DNA of 26,355 bases from Apostichopus californicus (taxonomy: Eukaryota > Echinodermata > Holothuroidea > Aspidochirotida > Stichopodidae), in assembly GCA_020650975.1 (NCBI GenBank), contig JAIPMN010017471.1:1-26355 (forward strand). The letters run 5' to 3'. The notes beneath the pieces are model-generated. The model did no database searches, had not been told where the DNA came from, and saw nothing but the letters and a program-made list of their open reading frames with translations. How positions within the stretch are numbered: the first letter of the stretch is position 1; the number at the start of each line of letters is the position of its first letter. Both the position numbers and the translations under genes were made by a program. Shown here piece after piece: positions 7,367 through 17,381 of the stretch.

Positions 7367-10079
7367 GATACATAATTTGAAAACATCAACAGGAAACTGT
7401 TGTTTCTCTTTATATTCAGTAGGGTATATATTTTATTCGAAGAATGGAACCTTATTAAGGCTATAATATGTGCTAAACTGTCCCTTTAAAACAGGATTAT
7501 TATAATAATCTTAAAATAAGTAAATGAAAAATAATGCAATAATATACATAGGCTTTGGTACATCATACAATATATGAAAAGAACTGAATGAGTGCAACAT
7601 ATGAAAGTATTTAAGATATCGATGTGGACTTGAGAAGACATTACAAGCTTTCTAACATACCAGGCTCCCCCAAGCTATTACAAAGTGGTAAAAGTAATTC
7701 AAGTCAGTAAAATATCACTGAGAACACAGAAACTTGTCAATGCACAAAAAGTCTGAAGTTATGTAATTACCTATCAATCAAATGTTAATGACTAGCTACA
7801 GTAAAATAGATCAACTGATGACGCTACAATAGCAATTCTGCAACCATGGATAACTTCCCTAGCTCTTCCAACCCCATTAAATACACTGTTGTACTTTAAT
7901 ATATAAAAAAGTTGCAGTGAATGAAAAACACTTCCATCATTTTGTCCTCTTACTGTATATCATCCAACACCTCCAAGATAAAAAACAAATAGTAAAAAAC
8001 TGGCCATAAAACTATACTTAATCTTTTTCTATATCCACATGTACATTATTAACGCAAGGATCAAGTAATCAACTCAACTTTCATCTTCGGATGTCTTCAG
8101 ATGAATGCATATATATGCTAATAATACCTCACAAATTCAACTCTGTATTGTATACTGTCTGTAAAGGGTTACAAATAAGCAATACAAAAGTCAAAAGCAA
8201 CCTCAAAATCACTACAGGAATAAAAAACTGTATTTACTGTATTATCACATTACATTTTGACTTATCAAGTACTTCTGCGTGACAGACAGAAAAAAGTTTC
8301 AAACAAGAACACCATGGTTGTGTTTAATAGATCTTAGGGAGTTTACTACCTACGACTTAAAAATACAAACCTAATTTGACCTCCTCTGACCCCACGTACG
8401 CCTTCAAAGAAGACTGCATACGTATATCAATATACATCCATCTTACATCAAATGACATATGGTCACTACCAAAAACAGTGTTATTCTTATCATATAACAC
8501 ATGCACAGGCTACATCAGCAGTACTCTTGAGTTAATGTTCTCAAGACATCAACTTTTGACCTTCTCAACTGACCTGTAACCATTTTTACATGTTTAATTT
8601 TAAATGCCTGGCCATAAAACACTGCTAAATGGCAGCTCCTTGGTTCACCAAGTCAAAATCTTAAAGGACTTTACATAATTTCTTTTCAGAAATGTCCCCT
8701 TAAACTGTACATTACACGTTGTGGAGATTACTTTTATCAGCTGTAAATACAAATGAACCTGATATCTTTACCTGATTCTAAATACATATAGCATTGGTTA
8801 TTGATGGTTTAGATTTTCAATAGTTAACCTACCTTAAATATTGAACAAAACTCCTGTAGTATTTTATTTGTAACATAATCATAATGAACTACAGGTAACA
8901 GTTTTACAGTAAATACATCATGTCGCTAAAGTTTAGAGAACATATAAAGAAAATATATCATCATTTCCATTCGTGTGAACAGGTTTTGTTTTCCTCAACG
9001 TTGATATTTCCTTTTGAACTTAAACTACCTCTTTTTCCGTTTAAATCATGCTTCATGCTTTTGCCGATGGTTTGTCGATTTATACCATACACATCAACAT
9101 ACGTGAACACGACGTTACAAATATGCAATTTGATATATCCATGGGTAGGAGAGACCGCTCACTTAGTGACACATGCATTGTTCAGCATTCAGACCGCACT
9201 TTCCCTCTGTTTTTGTATGTTGGAATGACATTTGTTAATAAATGTTTATAATATGATGTGATCAATATGTCATAATGTAGTCTGACGCCATATTAGGCAA
9301 CGGGAGACTGGTTACTTCTCCCGACCGTGCTGTTACATCCATCATTGATGACATCAACATGAAGTGGGGAGAATTTTTTTTTGTCAGTCTGTAAATTGTG
9401 CTTCAGATACTTTTTTCCTATATGTATTAAAAACGTAAGTTATGATCTCTTCCCTGCTCGCTGTCCTCAAACCATATTTCATGTATCAAACTCTGTCGAT
9501 CAGATTTTGTAAGAATGCTGTACTACATCAACTTTATCGTAAATAAATACATCAAATATTATGTTTTAACCATGGTTCATCCAATAATGAACTTATTTGG
9601 GGATTGAAAGCAGGGAGTAAACACTTCTAGTTTATAAATCAGACACAACAAGAATACAGTTTCAAGACGATCATTTTTCTTGTTTCGCTAAATAACAGGC
9701 AGCAAAGATTAAAGCTTTTTTTGTTTTTGTTGTGGTATAATACCCTAATATAGGAAACTAGGTAAGTCCACGCGGGAGCAATACGGACGATCCTTCGTTA
9801 CGTGGAAACCTTTCCCCAACATCGCAGCATAATTGCATTATAAAGTAGCATTATGTGTTGAGTTGGTCAGTCTGTTGATATCAGATACACGCGTGAGAGA
9901 ACAGTAGATGGAACAAATCATGGCTCTTCTATCAAAGCAGGACCGAGGAAATAACTCATAAAACAAAAAAATATAAACAAAGAAAAAGTCATACGTTTGC
10001 GACTGACACAGAACATGATATTGGTTTTTACACGACATAAATTTGTATATTGTAATGGCTGGTGAAAAAAACTGTTAAC
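7367..10079. other. Non-coding stretch, no gene seen
   Basis: AT-rich sequence with only chance-like frames; the longest, 102 codons at 8920-9228, shows no domain and is crossed by an overlapping frame of similar quality. One compact GC-rich hairpin lies at 9301-9323. No transposon ends or RNA genes are recognised. Confidence 0.4.
9301..9323. repeat. Short GC-rich hairpin
   Basis: CGGGAGA (9301-9307) pairs perfectly with TCTCCCG (9317-9323) over a nine-base loop. It is not followed by a T-run and no gene is nearby. It may be part of an unrecognised small repeat. Confidence 0.35.
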
Positions 10080-10350
10080 AGGTCTTTTAGATGAACTGAG
10101 GTTATCGAGGTTTGCTATGAATTCGACGCACTGCAAAATTGCAGGGGCGTCAATCTCAATTGAAAAATGTAAGGAGTGGGCACATGAATGACTGAACATG
10201 TAAACAACTGACGGAGTGTGCGCGTAGCGCATATGGCGAGAGCCGTGGGGCAAAACCTCGGATGGGGTCCAGAGACAGGCCCTAGGGCAATGTTTGGGTC
10301 CAGGGGCGAAGCCCAGACGGCGCCTTAGGGGAGCTCAGGGACGTCAAGTT
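10080..10350. repeat. GC-rich repeat-like patch
   Basis: This segment is much richer in G and C than its surroundings. It contains the near-palindrome GCGCGTAGCGC (about 10221) and two related blocks beginning GGGTCCAG (about 10265 and 10297), each running into a GCCC. A similar word pattern (AGCGAAGCGCC, GAAGCGTAGCG) appears again at about 10836-10872. Such GCG-AAG-CGC words are typical of dispersed invertebrate repeats, but I cannot name the family. A 111-codon minus-strand frame across it (9918-10253) has no recognisable domain. Confidence 0.4.
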
Positions 10351-10987
10351 TGCTTCTGTTTGGTCCCTGAAGTGATATGTCGTGTATAAATATATTTTAG
10401 TCACATCTGACAAATGATTAGACTTATCATATCTTATCTTAATTAAGAAGGACTTTATATCTGTTATACATCCGGGTGTCAATAAAATTGAGACTTAAAC
10501 CACAAACGGAAATAATTTAAACTTTGCACACAAGAATAAAATCATCTTGTTAATACTGATGTCTACAATGTGCACACATATGGTATCATAACAACATTTG
10601 AAAAGCACTAGTGGGTATCTGGGCACATTTTACTTGATCAGAAACATAAACATTTATAAACAAAAAGTATTCCAGGGCCATAGCCTGGGTAGATTCATTA
10701 GAAGGCATTTGAGGAACATCGAATACATGTATCATCCACATTTTACAAAGTGCTGCTTTAGATGTGCGTATATAACAGGGCCTTATTGATGTCATTTTGA
10801 GTGGGTGGGCTAATTTCCATCATGACACTATGTAAGCGAAGCGCCACCTTTAGTTGAAGCGTAGCGTAGTCAGAAAGTTTCAACGTGGTACCCTTTCGAG
10901 ACAATTGCTGGATAATTTTCTACAATTTTCATTAAATTGTATCGTTCTGAGATGAAAAGATAATGTTTCTTTAGTTTTCTTCTTGTA
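10351..10987. other. Non-coding stretch, no gene seen
   Basis: AT-rich. Overlapping short frames on both strands at 10586-10795 look like chance. Apart from the AGCGAAGCGCC-type words near 10836-10872, nothing is recognised. Confidence 0.4.
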
Positions 10988-11081
10988 GATGATCACACGG
11001 GGTTATAACCCTATCGCAGGATGCACTGTGCATACGGCCTTATGCATCGCTTGCGTTATACCCCATGTCGTGCTTTATCAT
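10988..11081. repeat. Long imperfect palindrome (foldback)
   Basis: The left arm carries ATGATCACACGGGGTTATAA and the right arm its diverged reverse complement. Paired blocks from outside in are ATGAT/ATCAT, CACACGGGG/CCCCATGTCGTG (with mismatches), GGGTTATAAC/GTTATACCC, and GCAGGATGCA/TGCATCGCTTGC, around a loop near 11035. An alternative inner stem TGCATA/TATGCA also forms. It has no coding content. It may be a small MITE or a cruciform-forming repeat unit. Confidence 0.55.
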
Positions 11082-11303
11082 ACAATAAACACACGGTACA
11101 CCGTTGATAAACACCTACATAATAGACGGGATATTTAATAAATCCAAACAGTTATTGGTTGTCCCTACATACCATGAAAACAGTCTCAATATATGTATAA
11201 TGTTAATGGAGTCATGCTGGAAAATAGAAATAAGTGAAAATACTACAACATTAATTTTCTAAATGTTTTTGATCTTCAAGAGAGTGATAGCAAACAGAAT
11301 ACG

Positions 11304-11437
11304 TGGGACAATGGTAAGGTGTAACACTATCCGTTGAATGTTTCAACACAGCAGACTGTACATATGTACATGGGACAATGGTAAGGTGTAAAGCTATCCG
11401 CTGAACGTATTACACAACATAATGTACATATGTGTGT
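11304..11437 (+). repeat. Two-copy tandem repeat, 67-bp unit
   Basis: Copy 1 is 11304-11370 and copy 2 is 11371-11437. Both start TGGGACAATGGTAAGGTGTA and end near GTACATATGT, with roughly 80% identity overall. This is a simple local duplication without coding content. Confidence 0.7.
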
Positions 11438-11509
11438 AATCAGTAACAAGAAAGCCTTAGTCAAGACCGTTAACGCTTTACCTTGATTGACTACTGAACC
11501 GTATCATGC

Positions 11510-11530
11510 TTAAAGGCATTCTCTCAGCTA
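11510..11530 (+). repeat. TTAA plus 17-bp inverted end, left partner
   Basis: TTAA (11510-11513) followed by AGGCATTCTCTCAGCTA (11514-11530). The reverse complement, with one mismatch and its own TTAA, is at 21281-21301. Each has the structure of a TTAA-transposon end. They may bound one large element or belong to two broken copies of one family. Confidence 0.45.
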
Positions 11531-12153
11531 GAAATTTTTAGAGGGAGGTTTCGCTGGTACACCGTTACTCCACTTTCTGACTTGGTCACGTGATACGGTA
11601 TATGTAATATACTGCCACTGTACATTGTATATCTTGTATGTAAATGTACGTAATGTATTGCACAGTTTCATGCAGTGTTAGCATAACACACGTAACGTGT
11701 GTATTGTGGTCGCCGCGCTGTTTATGTGGAAAGCACAGGTTGCTTTATTGTGGGTCCTGATGCCAAAAGCAGTGAGAGAAAAAGGGACAGAGAATTGCAG
11801 GCATGAAAAGTGTACTTGAGCTGGTGCTACGTGGACTGGGTCTCCAAAACGGTCTACTGGAACAGAGATCGGGGATCGACAAAATAACCAATGCTACCTT
11901 CGCGGATCATTTACTGGCAGATCATACGAGAATGTAGGCAGCACATTATGCTAAAGACCAACGTTATATATTTACTATTTAGGCTACAGTATACTGTTTA
12001 CCGGCCGAAGTGTTTGGTCTACTCTAGGCTTCCTTGTTATATTATTCAATAGATCGACGCTAGGCCTACTTAGAAGTGACTAGGCCGACAAACTAAGGCA
12101 ACTAATACACCGAGAGGCATAGGCTAGTACTGTAGTAGTATAGTCAGTATTGA

Positions 12154-12402
12154 GAAGTTTGGAACACTGCGAAGTTTGGAACACTGCGAAGTTCGGACAC
12201 CCCTAAGAAATACACGATTTCACCATGACAACCTACAGCAAGAGCCAATTGCACGAAAAACTGAGAAGCTACAGTTATTTTCTCTCCAAAATGACCCAAC
12301 CATATCAAGTATATTTTCAGGTGATTTATACCATGAGATATTGTTTTGGGTGTTTTAAGGCTTAGGTTTCCAAACTCCGCAGTGTCCATGTTTCTGCAGT
12401 GC
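12154..12402. mobile_element. Foldback/MITE-like element built from 17-bp units
   Basis: The left arm has two perfect tandem copies of GAAGTTTGGAACACTGC (12154-12170 and 12171-12187) and a third, diverged copy (12188-12202), then CTAAG. The right arm (about 12360-12402), read on the minus strand, repeats the pattern in inverse: CACTGC, AGAAACATGGACACTGC, GGAGTTTGGAAAC, then CTAAG. So both ends are arrays of the same 17-bp unit in opposite orientation around a 160-bp non-coding core. This resembles Foldback-type elements or satellite-ended MITEs. No clear target-site duplication is seen. Confidence 0.5.
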
Positions 12403-13349
12403 AGGCTGGTGTACTTACTGTAGCCTAGCCCAGGCCGAACATGTGTTATTTATGCTTTCTACTTATATTCACCTAGTAAGCATTATCAGTATGGAAGTCT
12501 GCGGTATCATATGTGTTTGGATTATGATTCGGTAGCTTTGCAAATATGAATAGGCCTTAGCCTACATCAGTGTAATATGGACATGGATTGGTAAGGAGAT
12601 CTCCCCACAAGAAAATAAAAAAAATAAAACTTGAAACAAATGCAACTTCTCATGAGCAGAGCAAAAGTAGAACTACTGTAGCCTTGCTCCAGGCCCAGAT
12701 TTATACAATGATGCACAATGCAGGGCCTACCTCAATTTGGTGGTTATTCCTGTCAAGAGCATTTTTTGATCAAGCGTCTGGGCATACTTATTTTGTAACT
12801 GTAAGTCTACAGTAGTATGCAGTGTGTTACGTGAGGGACAGGGGCCTATACTCAATAAAGTAAATGTTTTCATTTCCTACGTTAGTTTACCAGCACAATT
12901 ATGGAGTTCCTTGCAACAAATAAATTAGTCTGACAACTTCAAAATGTACTGCATATCTGCCTGCATGGTCATTCTCAGTTATAGACTACTAATTTGTGTA
13001 GCCATTTCATTTTTGTCTGAGCATGGGTTCTTAAATGGTGAAATAACCTCGAATCTGCAGAGCAACTCCAAGATGAATTAAGTTACTAAGACATTGGGTT
13101 CTTTTTACTTTTAAAAGTTTAATGTGCATAGGCTAGGGTTTTAACTTTGCTTCACTTGCTTGTCAATCCGCATAGCCACTTTAGCTGTGAATGATTCTTC
13201 ACTTGCAAAGAAAAAATGTACGCATAAACTCTTCTATCCCAAAATAGAGTATTGCCTAATATCCCCAACTTGGTAGTAACTTAAAAAAACGGTAGCGGCT
13301 ACCTCATTTCCTAGTTACTGTATTGGAAAGTGATATTTAAGTAAGTTTT
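12403..13349. other. Non-coding stretch, no gene seen
   Basis: Mixed AT-rich sequence. A 75-codon plus-strand frame at 12588-12815 starts with a Lys-rich stretch but shows no domain. It may include older 5' sequence of the LINE that follows, but I cannot recognise endonuclease motifs in it. Confidence 0.35.
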
Positions 13350-15255
13350 CCAAATGGAAGTCTAAACTCAACAGCCTAGATGAATTGACACAAGTAGTAT
13401 CATCTTACATCAATTTTACAACTGATATCTGCATCCCTAATAGGACAATATCACACTCAGAAGTTATGAAGAGATTGCCAGCCGATGATAAGATCAAGCA
13501 GTTGGAGAAAGAGAAATAGGAAGCAATTGATGATGGAGACACTGCTCTACGGAACAGGCTACAGAGGCAAATAAATAAATATGTGTTCAAGAGGAGGAAT
13601 GAATACTTCCAAAAGGTAACAACAGACAAACAGTCTCTCTGGGATCTACACAAATCAATGCGGAAACCAGATGACCAGCATAGAAACTTGGTAAATGATG
13701 AGTTTGGCCAAAATTAAGTCAACACTTCGGACGTTTTAATGATGCTTCGAGCAAAGATATTTCACTTATGCTACCAGACCTATCAACTGCTGAACCACCA
13801 GTAATACAAGAGAATGATGTAAAAAGACAATTTGGACTTGTTAAGATAGGAATTGCGTCTGGTTTTGATCAAATTCCCTGGTGGGTGTACAAGTATTGCT
13901 CTGAAGAATTAGCTGGCATATTCACTACTTTAGATAATGTAAGTTTAAATGAGAATTCAATTCCGTCCCTATGGAAGCATGCTAAAACATCACCTGTGCC
14001 TAAAATCTCTATTTCAACATCTGTAAACGACCAATTGACATGTCCAGCATTGGTTTTAACTGTATGCAAACATTATTATTGTCATACTTGACGCAGGCCA
14101 TCGCATCACACGGTGATAAAAATCAGTTTGCCTACAAAAAAGGCGTGTCCTGCACAGATGCTATACTCAAGCTCGTACATTGTGTTGTTTCTGGTGTAAA
14201 TCAGAGTGACACAACAGTCACTAAAGTTTTATTTTTAGATTTTTCAAGTGCTTTTAATACGGTTTTACCAAATCGGTTAATCCAAGGTTTGTGTAGTTTT
14301 ATCGATGAGCCATGGCTTATACATTGGTTGGCTATTTTTTTTACAAGGATGGTCCCGACAAGTCAAGCTACAGAAAGGTTATTCAGAGGAATCAAATATT
14401 ACAGTGGGAGTCCCCCAGGGAGGTCCTCTATCTGCGTTACTTTTTACAATATACACAGATGATATACGTTCTTCTCTGGGGTGTAATGTAATTAAGTACG
14501 CTAATGATACAGCTATATCCCGTAACATTTCAAAGCGGACACACCTTGAAAATCAAAATGACTATAAATCATGTATTGATAATATGGTCAATTTGTGTGA
14601 GCAGAAGAACCTCTTGCTTAATCCTAAGAAATCTAAAGAAATAATTTTTTAAAACATTAACATTAAACATCAAGGTCTCATTCAGACCAGGGATCAGAAA
14701 ACTTATGTTCAAGGCTCCTTTGTTGAGCGGGTATCTCATACTATGTACTTAGGAGTTGATATTGACGCCAAGTTAACTTTTACTAAACATATATCTAAAA
14801 TGATGTCTAAGGTGTATTATGTTGTAGCAACGTTGGCATACATTACTCCTTATTTTCATTCTAATGTAAGAGATAAGGTTTTCAACTCATCAATTCTGCC
14901 AGTGATTGTGTATGCAGTTCCTGTCTGGTATCACCTTCTACTTGAAAAGGACAAGAAAAGAATCAGAAGTTTCTTGAAATACTGCTCAAATCAATTTAAT
15001 CTCGACTATGAAAGCCTGGTTGGTAAAGTAAACACTGCTGCTAAAAATGAATTCATAAGACTAGCTAAGAATATACATAGTTCTAAAGATCACCCACTTC
15101 ACTCCGAGTTGATCTCTTTGTGCAATAGAACCAACAAGTACAATATACGTAATCCTACCATCTTGCCAACTTTTAGAATTATCCTTTTTAAGAACTCATT
15201 TATCTACAGAGCAGCCATTTATATTCAAAATGAGTTCTTAGAATCTCTATTATAA
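13350..15255 (+). pseudogene. LINE reverse transcriptase, multiple frameshifts and stops
   Basis: RNA-dependent DNA polymerase for target-primed reverse transcription, now spread over several frames. A stop lies near 13517 and another near 13716. Residues with IASGFDQIPWW..LWKHAKTSPVPK (about 13850-14005) are the N-terminal RT motifs. A shift leads into NQFAYKKGVSCTDAIL and motif A, VLFLDFSSAFNTV (about 14226-14264), with its catalytic Asp. A shift near 14340 leads into motif B, VGVPQGGPLSALLF (about 14408-14450), and motif C, KYANDTA (about 14494-14514). Motif C reads Y-A-N-D where active enzymes have Y-x-D-D, so a catalytic Asp is lost. NLLLNPKKSKEI follows, then a stop at 14650-14652. The last frame (14743-15255) has MYLGVDIDAKLTFTKH, the conserved thumb start, and the C-terminal domain ending NEFLESLL. 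It is inactive. Confidence 0.85.
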
Positions 15256-15415
15256 TCCTTTTAATATTTAAAACTTCTAATCCTCCATCTTATTTTTTTT
15301 TCTGTTCATGCTTTCATGTTTGTTCATTTTTACGTCTTTTATGTTTCATTATTATGTGTCCTATTTATAAATTTTATAATTTATACTGGAATAAAAAATT
15401 GAATTGAATTCTCAG
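13350..15415 (+). mobile_element. 5'-truncated, frameshifted LINE of the CR1/L2/Jockey group
   Basis: A non-LTR retrotransposon relic. The first recognisable text (SLDELTQVVSSYINF..DICIP at about 13360-13440) matches the linker between endonuclease and reverse transcriptase in this group. The RT and thumb follow, then an AT-rich 3' untranslated region with an AATAAA-like signal just before the end. The 3' terminus is the short tandem TTGAATTGAATT (about 15398-15412), as expected of elements ending in simple repeats instead of a long poly(A). No endonuclease (APE) domain is visible upstream, so the copy is 5'-truncated. Target-site duplications were not found. The clade within the group is undecided. 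Confidence 0.85.
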
Positions 15416-16005
15416 AAAGAAGCTACACTAGCTCTACAGGCTCCTTTGTTGAATTAGTGAAGGATACTGTTCACATATTGATGCATTCATAACATGATAG
15501 TTTGCTACAGTGTCATCCTTGTTTAATCAGAAAATCAAGGACAACATAAACAAATCAATGTCACCAATAATTGTGAATGCCACCATTTTATGTTCGACAA
15601 AATTTATCACATTTAATTTAAACGATACACCATGATATTTAGTTACATGGTACAGTATTCTGCAATAAGTCTTATAATCTACTCAATCTAAGATGTAATG
15701 CTAAAATACTAATCTACTATAAAGTGTACTGGGTCCATTATATTCTTCTCTATTGTTCCAATAATTTATGTGGTTACCATGGTGATAGTGTGTACTATTT
15801 AAGTCACATATTGCACAATGCAGTAGAAACATTGTCTAGTGGATTACTCAAATCTCAGTGTTGGCTGAACTAACACATTATTGATCGTTCTAATGGACTG
15901 TTTAACCCAAAATAGGCGTGAATTATTGTTTCTCCTTAGTATGTTTTAATCTATTTTGACTATTAGGATTGCAGATGCCAGTAATGCACATGTCTAGCAA
16001 TTGTA
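15416..16005. other. Non-coding stretch with a possible second LINE scrap
   Basis: At 15436-15492 the frame GSFVELVKDTVHIL..., closed by TAA, shares the nucleotide run GGCTCCTTTGTTGA with the LINE thumb region near 14711 (GSFVERVSHTMYLGV). It may be a fragment of a related copy. The rest is AT-rich and featureless. Confidence 0.25.
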
Positions 16006-16268
16006 TGACGCACCCTCAGACCCCTGGAATAGGTTAATTTTGACTTAATTATAAACATTGATGCAACCCTACATCATAGTGAAATTGACAAATCATTGTA
16101 TGTCTTTGACATACACCAAATTAACATTTTGACTGATCGTTTGCTGACCATGATGGACCCTGCATGGCACATTGACGCACACTGATGCACATATTGTAGT
16201 TGTAATGACGCACCAAAAGTGCGCTTTGACGACCCCTTAGTCACACAATTCATCGGACATGACGCACC
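16006..16268 (+). repeat. Four spaced TGACGCAC motifs
   Basis: TGACGCACC at 16006-16014, 16206-16214 and 16260-16268, and TGACGCACA at 16173-16181, all on the same strand. The outer copies adjoin ACCCCTGG and CAGGGGTCG, which are partly complementary, so the block may be a small inverted-ended repeat. An 89-codon minus-strand frame crosses it but carries no known domain. Confidence 0.35.
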
Positions 16269-16360
16269 ATACAGGGGTCGTTGAGTCCGTCTTACAATAA
16301 TTGATAATTTCATCATGATATAGAAATTAAAGACATTTGCCAAAATATAACAACATCATA

Positions 16361-16432
16361 GGCTTCATAGCTCAGTGGCAGATGGAGACAGTGTCAGATG
16401 GAGATGTTTGAAATGCAGGGGACATTATAGGG
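16361..16432 (+). mobile_element. Degenerate tRNA-like SINE head
   Basis: GGCTTCA then TAGCTCAGTGG (16368-16378), a good A box with normal position after a 7-base acceptor strand. About 38 bases on, GTTTGAAATGC (16406-16416) is a weak B box. The anticodon and T stems do not form well, so it is a relic and not a tRNA gene. The sequence between holds a short CAGATGGAGA duplication. Confidence 0.35.
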
Positions 16433-16550
16433 TCTTTTGAAGTTTTGGCAAAGTTTTGTTTGGATGTAAAGCTGCTATACTTATCATGGACATGTCCACA
16501 ACGGAGGCATGGCGTCTCCTAGCCTTATTTGGGTATATGTCCCTGCATTC
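16411..16550. repeat. Imperfect inverted repeat, about 140 bp
   Basis: AATGCAGGGGACATTATAGGG at its left edge (from 16412) is matched on the minus strand by AATGCAGGGACATATACCC (16531-16549). The left arm overlaps the weak B box of the tRNA-like segment. It could be a small foldback repeat. Confidence 0.35.
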
Positions 16551-16796
16551 CGCCCTACTTTTGTTTGTATTGCTTATTCTAAAGTTAGGTAAGTCAGTAC
16601 GGTATTGTAACATGTTTTTATTTTTAACACATTGATTGCATCTGCACAGTTCTATACATTGAGTTCAACTACAATAACCATGAGCAGGGGAAACTTACCA
16701 CTATTTCACTTGCATTTGTTTTTATGTTAAAGTGACCATATTCATACTTTAAACAAAACATTTCTTTCATATGTAGCACTTAGCTTTAGGACTAAT

Positions 16797-16866
16797 TATG
16801 TGCTGGTAACGCAACCACGAGATACATAAGATCAAGGGAAGCGGGGTTCAAATTCTGCGATGAGTC
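16797..16866 (+). mobile_element. Possible tRNA-like SINE fragment
   Basis: GGTTCAAATTC (16845-16855) is a recognisable B box, with GCGGG before and CTGCG after able to form part of a T stem. GCTGGTAACGC about 40 bases upstream resembles the 3' half of an A box. It is too degraded for a tRNA gene. Confidence 0.3.
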
Positions 16867-17287
16867 GCCTGCCTTTGTGAAGATATGAATGACAATATAT
16901 TAAAATGAGTACAAACGCATTGTTTTATCGTAATCCGCAGGGTAAATATGATTTATTCACCATACGGTAAAAGTGAAATACGATATGCAAGATAACTAAA
17001 AATATATAAAATACAACAAAGTTAAAACATAATTAACACATGAAAATCAACATGGCCTAAACTAATGGCCTACTAGTACTAATAGCTCGGGGGTCACGCC
17101 CATCTCGTCTAGTAAAGGGTCAGTCCCTCAGTCCACGAATGGCGTCTACTACTGGGGATACATCATGCGTTCTTGGTTGACCCGGACCGGGGGTGGGGGT
17201 TCCGGCGTCTAAAACTAACGTCTAAGAGGACATCTAAAAGTATGGTCCCTCGATAGGTGCAAACTACATCAACTACATATAAATAAG
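16867..17287. other. Non-coding stretch with a G+C-rich patch
   Basis: AT-rich up to about 17080, then a G+C-rich patch (about 17085-17230) unlike its surroundings. On the minus strand the patch can be read as Pro/Gly/Arg-rich text with an in-frame stop. It could be the start of a retroelement gag region or simply a GC-rich repeat; neither is supported by a motif. Confidence 0.3.
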
Positions 17288-17381
17288 CTGTGTAGAAATT
17301 AATATAATTAATTTCTAATGAAAACTGGAACAGTTTGGTACAGCCAGGTGCATGGCAGCTTGAAGTGTCTTGGTGAATGGT
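17288..17381 (-). repeat. 94-bp direct repeat, copy B
   Basis: Identical to 18766-18859 except for one base. It includes a 10-bp-stem hairpin, AGAAATTAAT/ATTAATTTCT (17294-17316). Read on the minus strand it ends TTTCTACACAG and then continues CTTATTTATATG, where the other copy continues with a splice-donor sequence. Confidence 0.9.

Noticed and set aside
7464..7489. Possible further TTAA transposon end (AAACTGTCCC then TTTAA)
   Set aside because: No inverted partner with TTAA was found in the window.
8920..9228. 102-codon plus-strand frame
   Set aside because: No domain, no repeated-family match, and an overlapping frame of similar length in another phase; its length is within chance expectation for 26 kb.
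9918..10253. 111-codon minus-strand frame
   Set aside because: Its N-terminal part comes from the GC-rich repeat patch; no motif, and the C-terminal part is translated from A/T runs.
11304..11437. CRISPR-like or regulatory array
   Set aside because: Only two adjoining 67-bp copies with no spacers, in clearly eukaryotic sequence; a simple tandem duplication.
13405..13653. 82-codon minus-strand frame
   Set aside because: Antisense shadow of the LINE coding region, which is recognisable on the plus strand.
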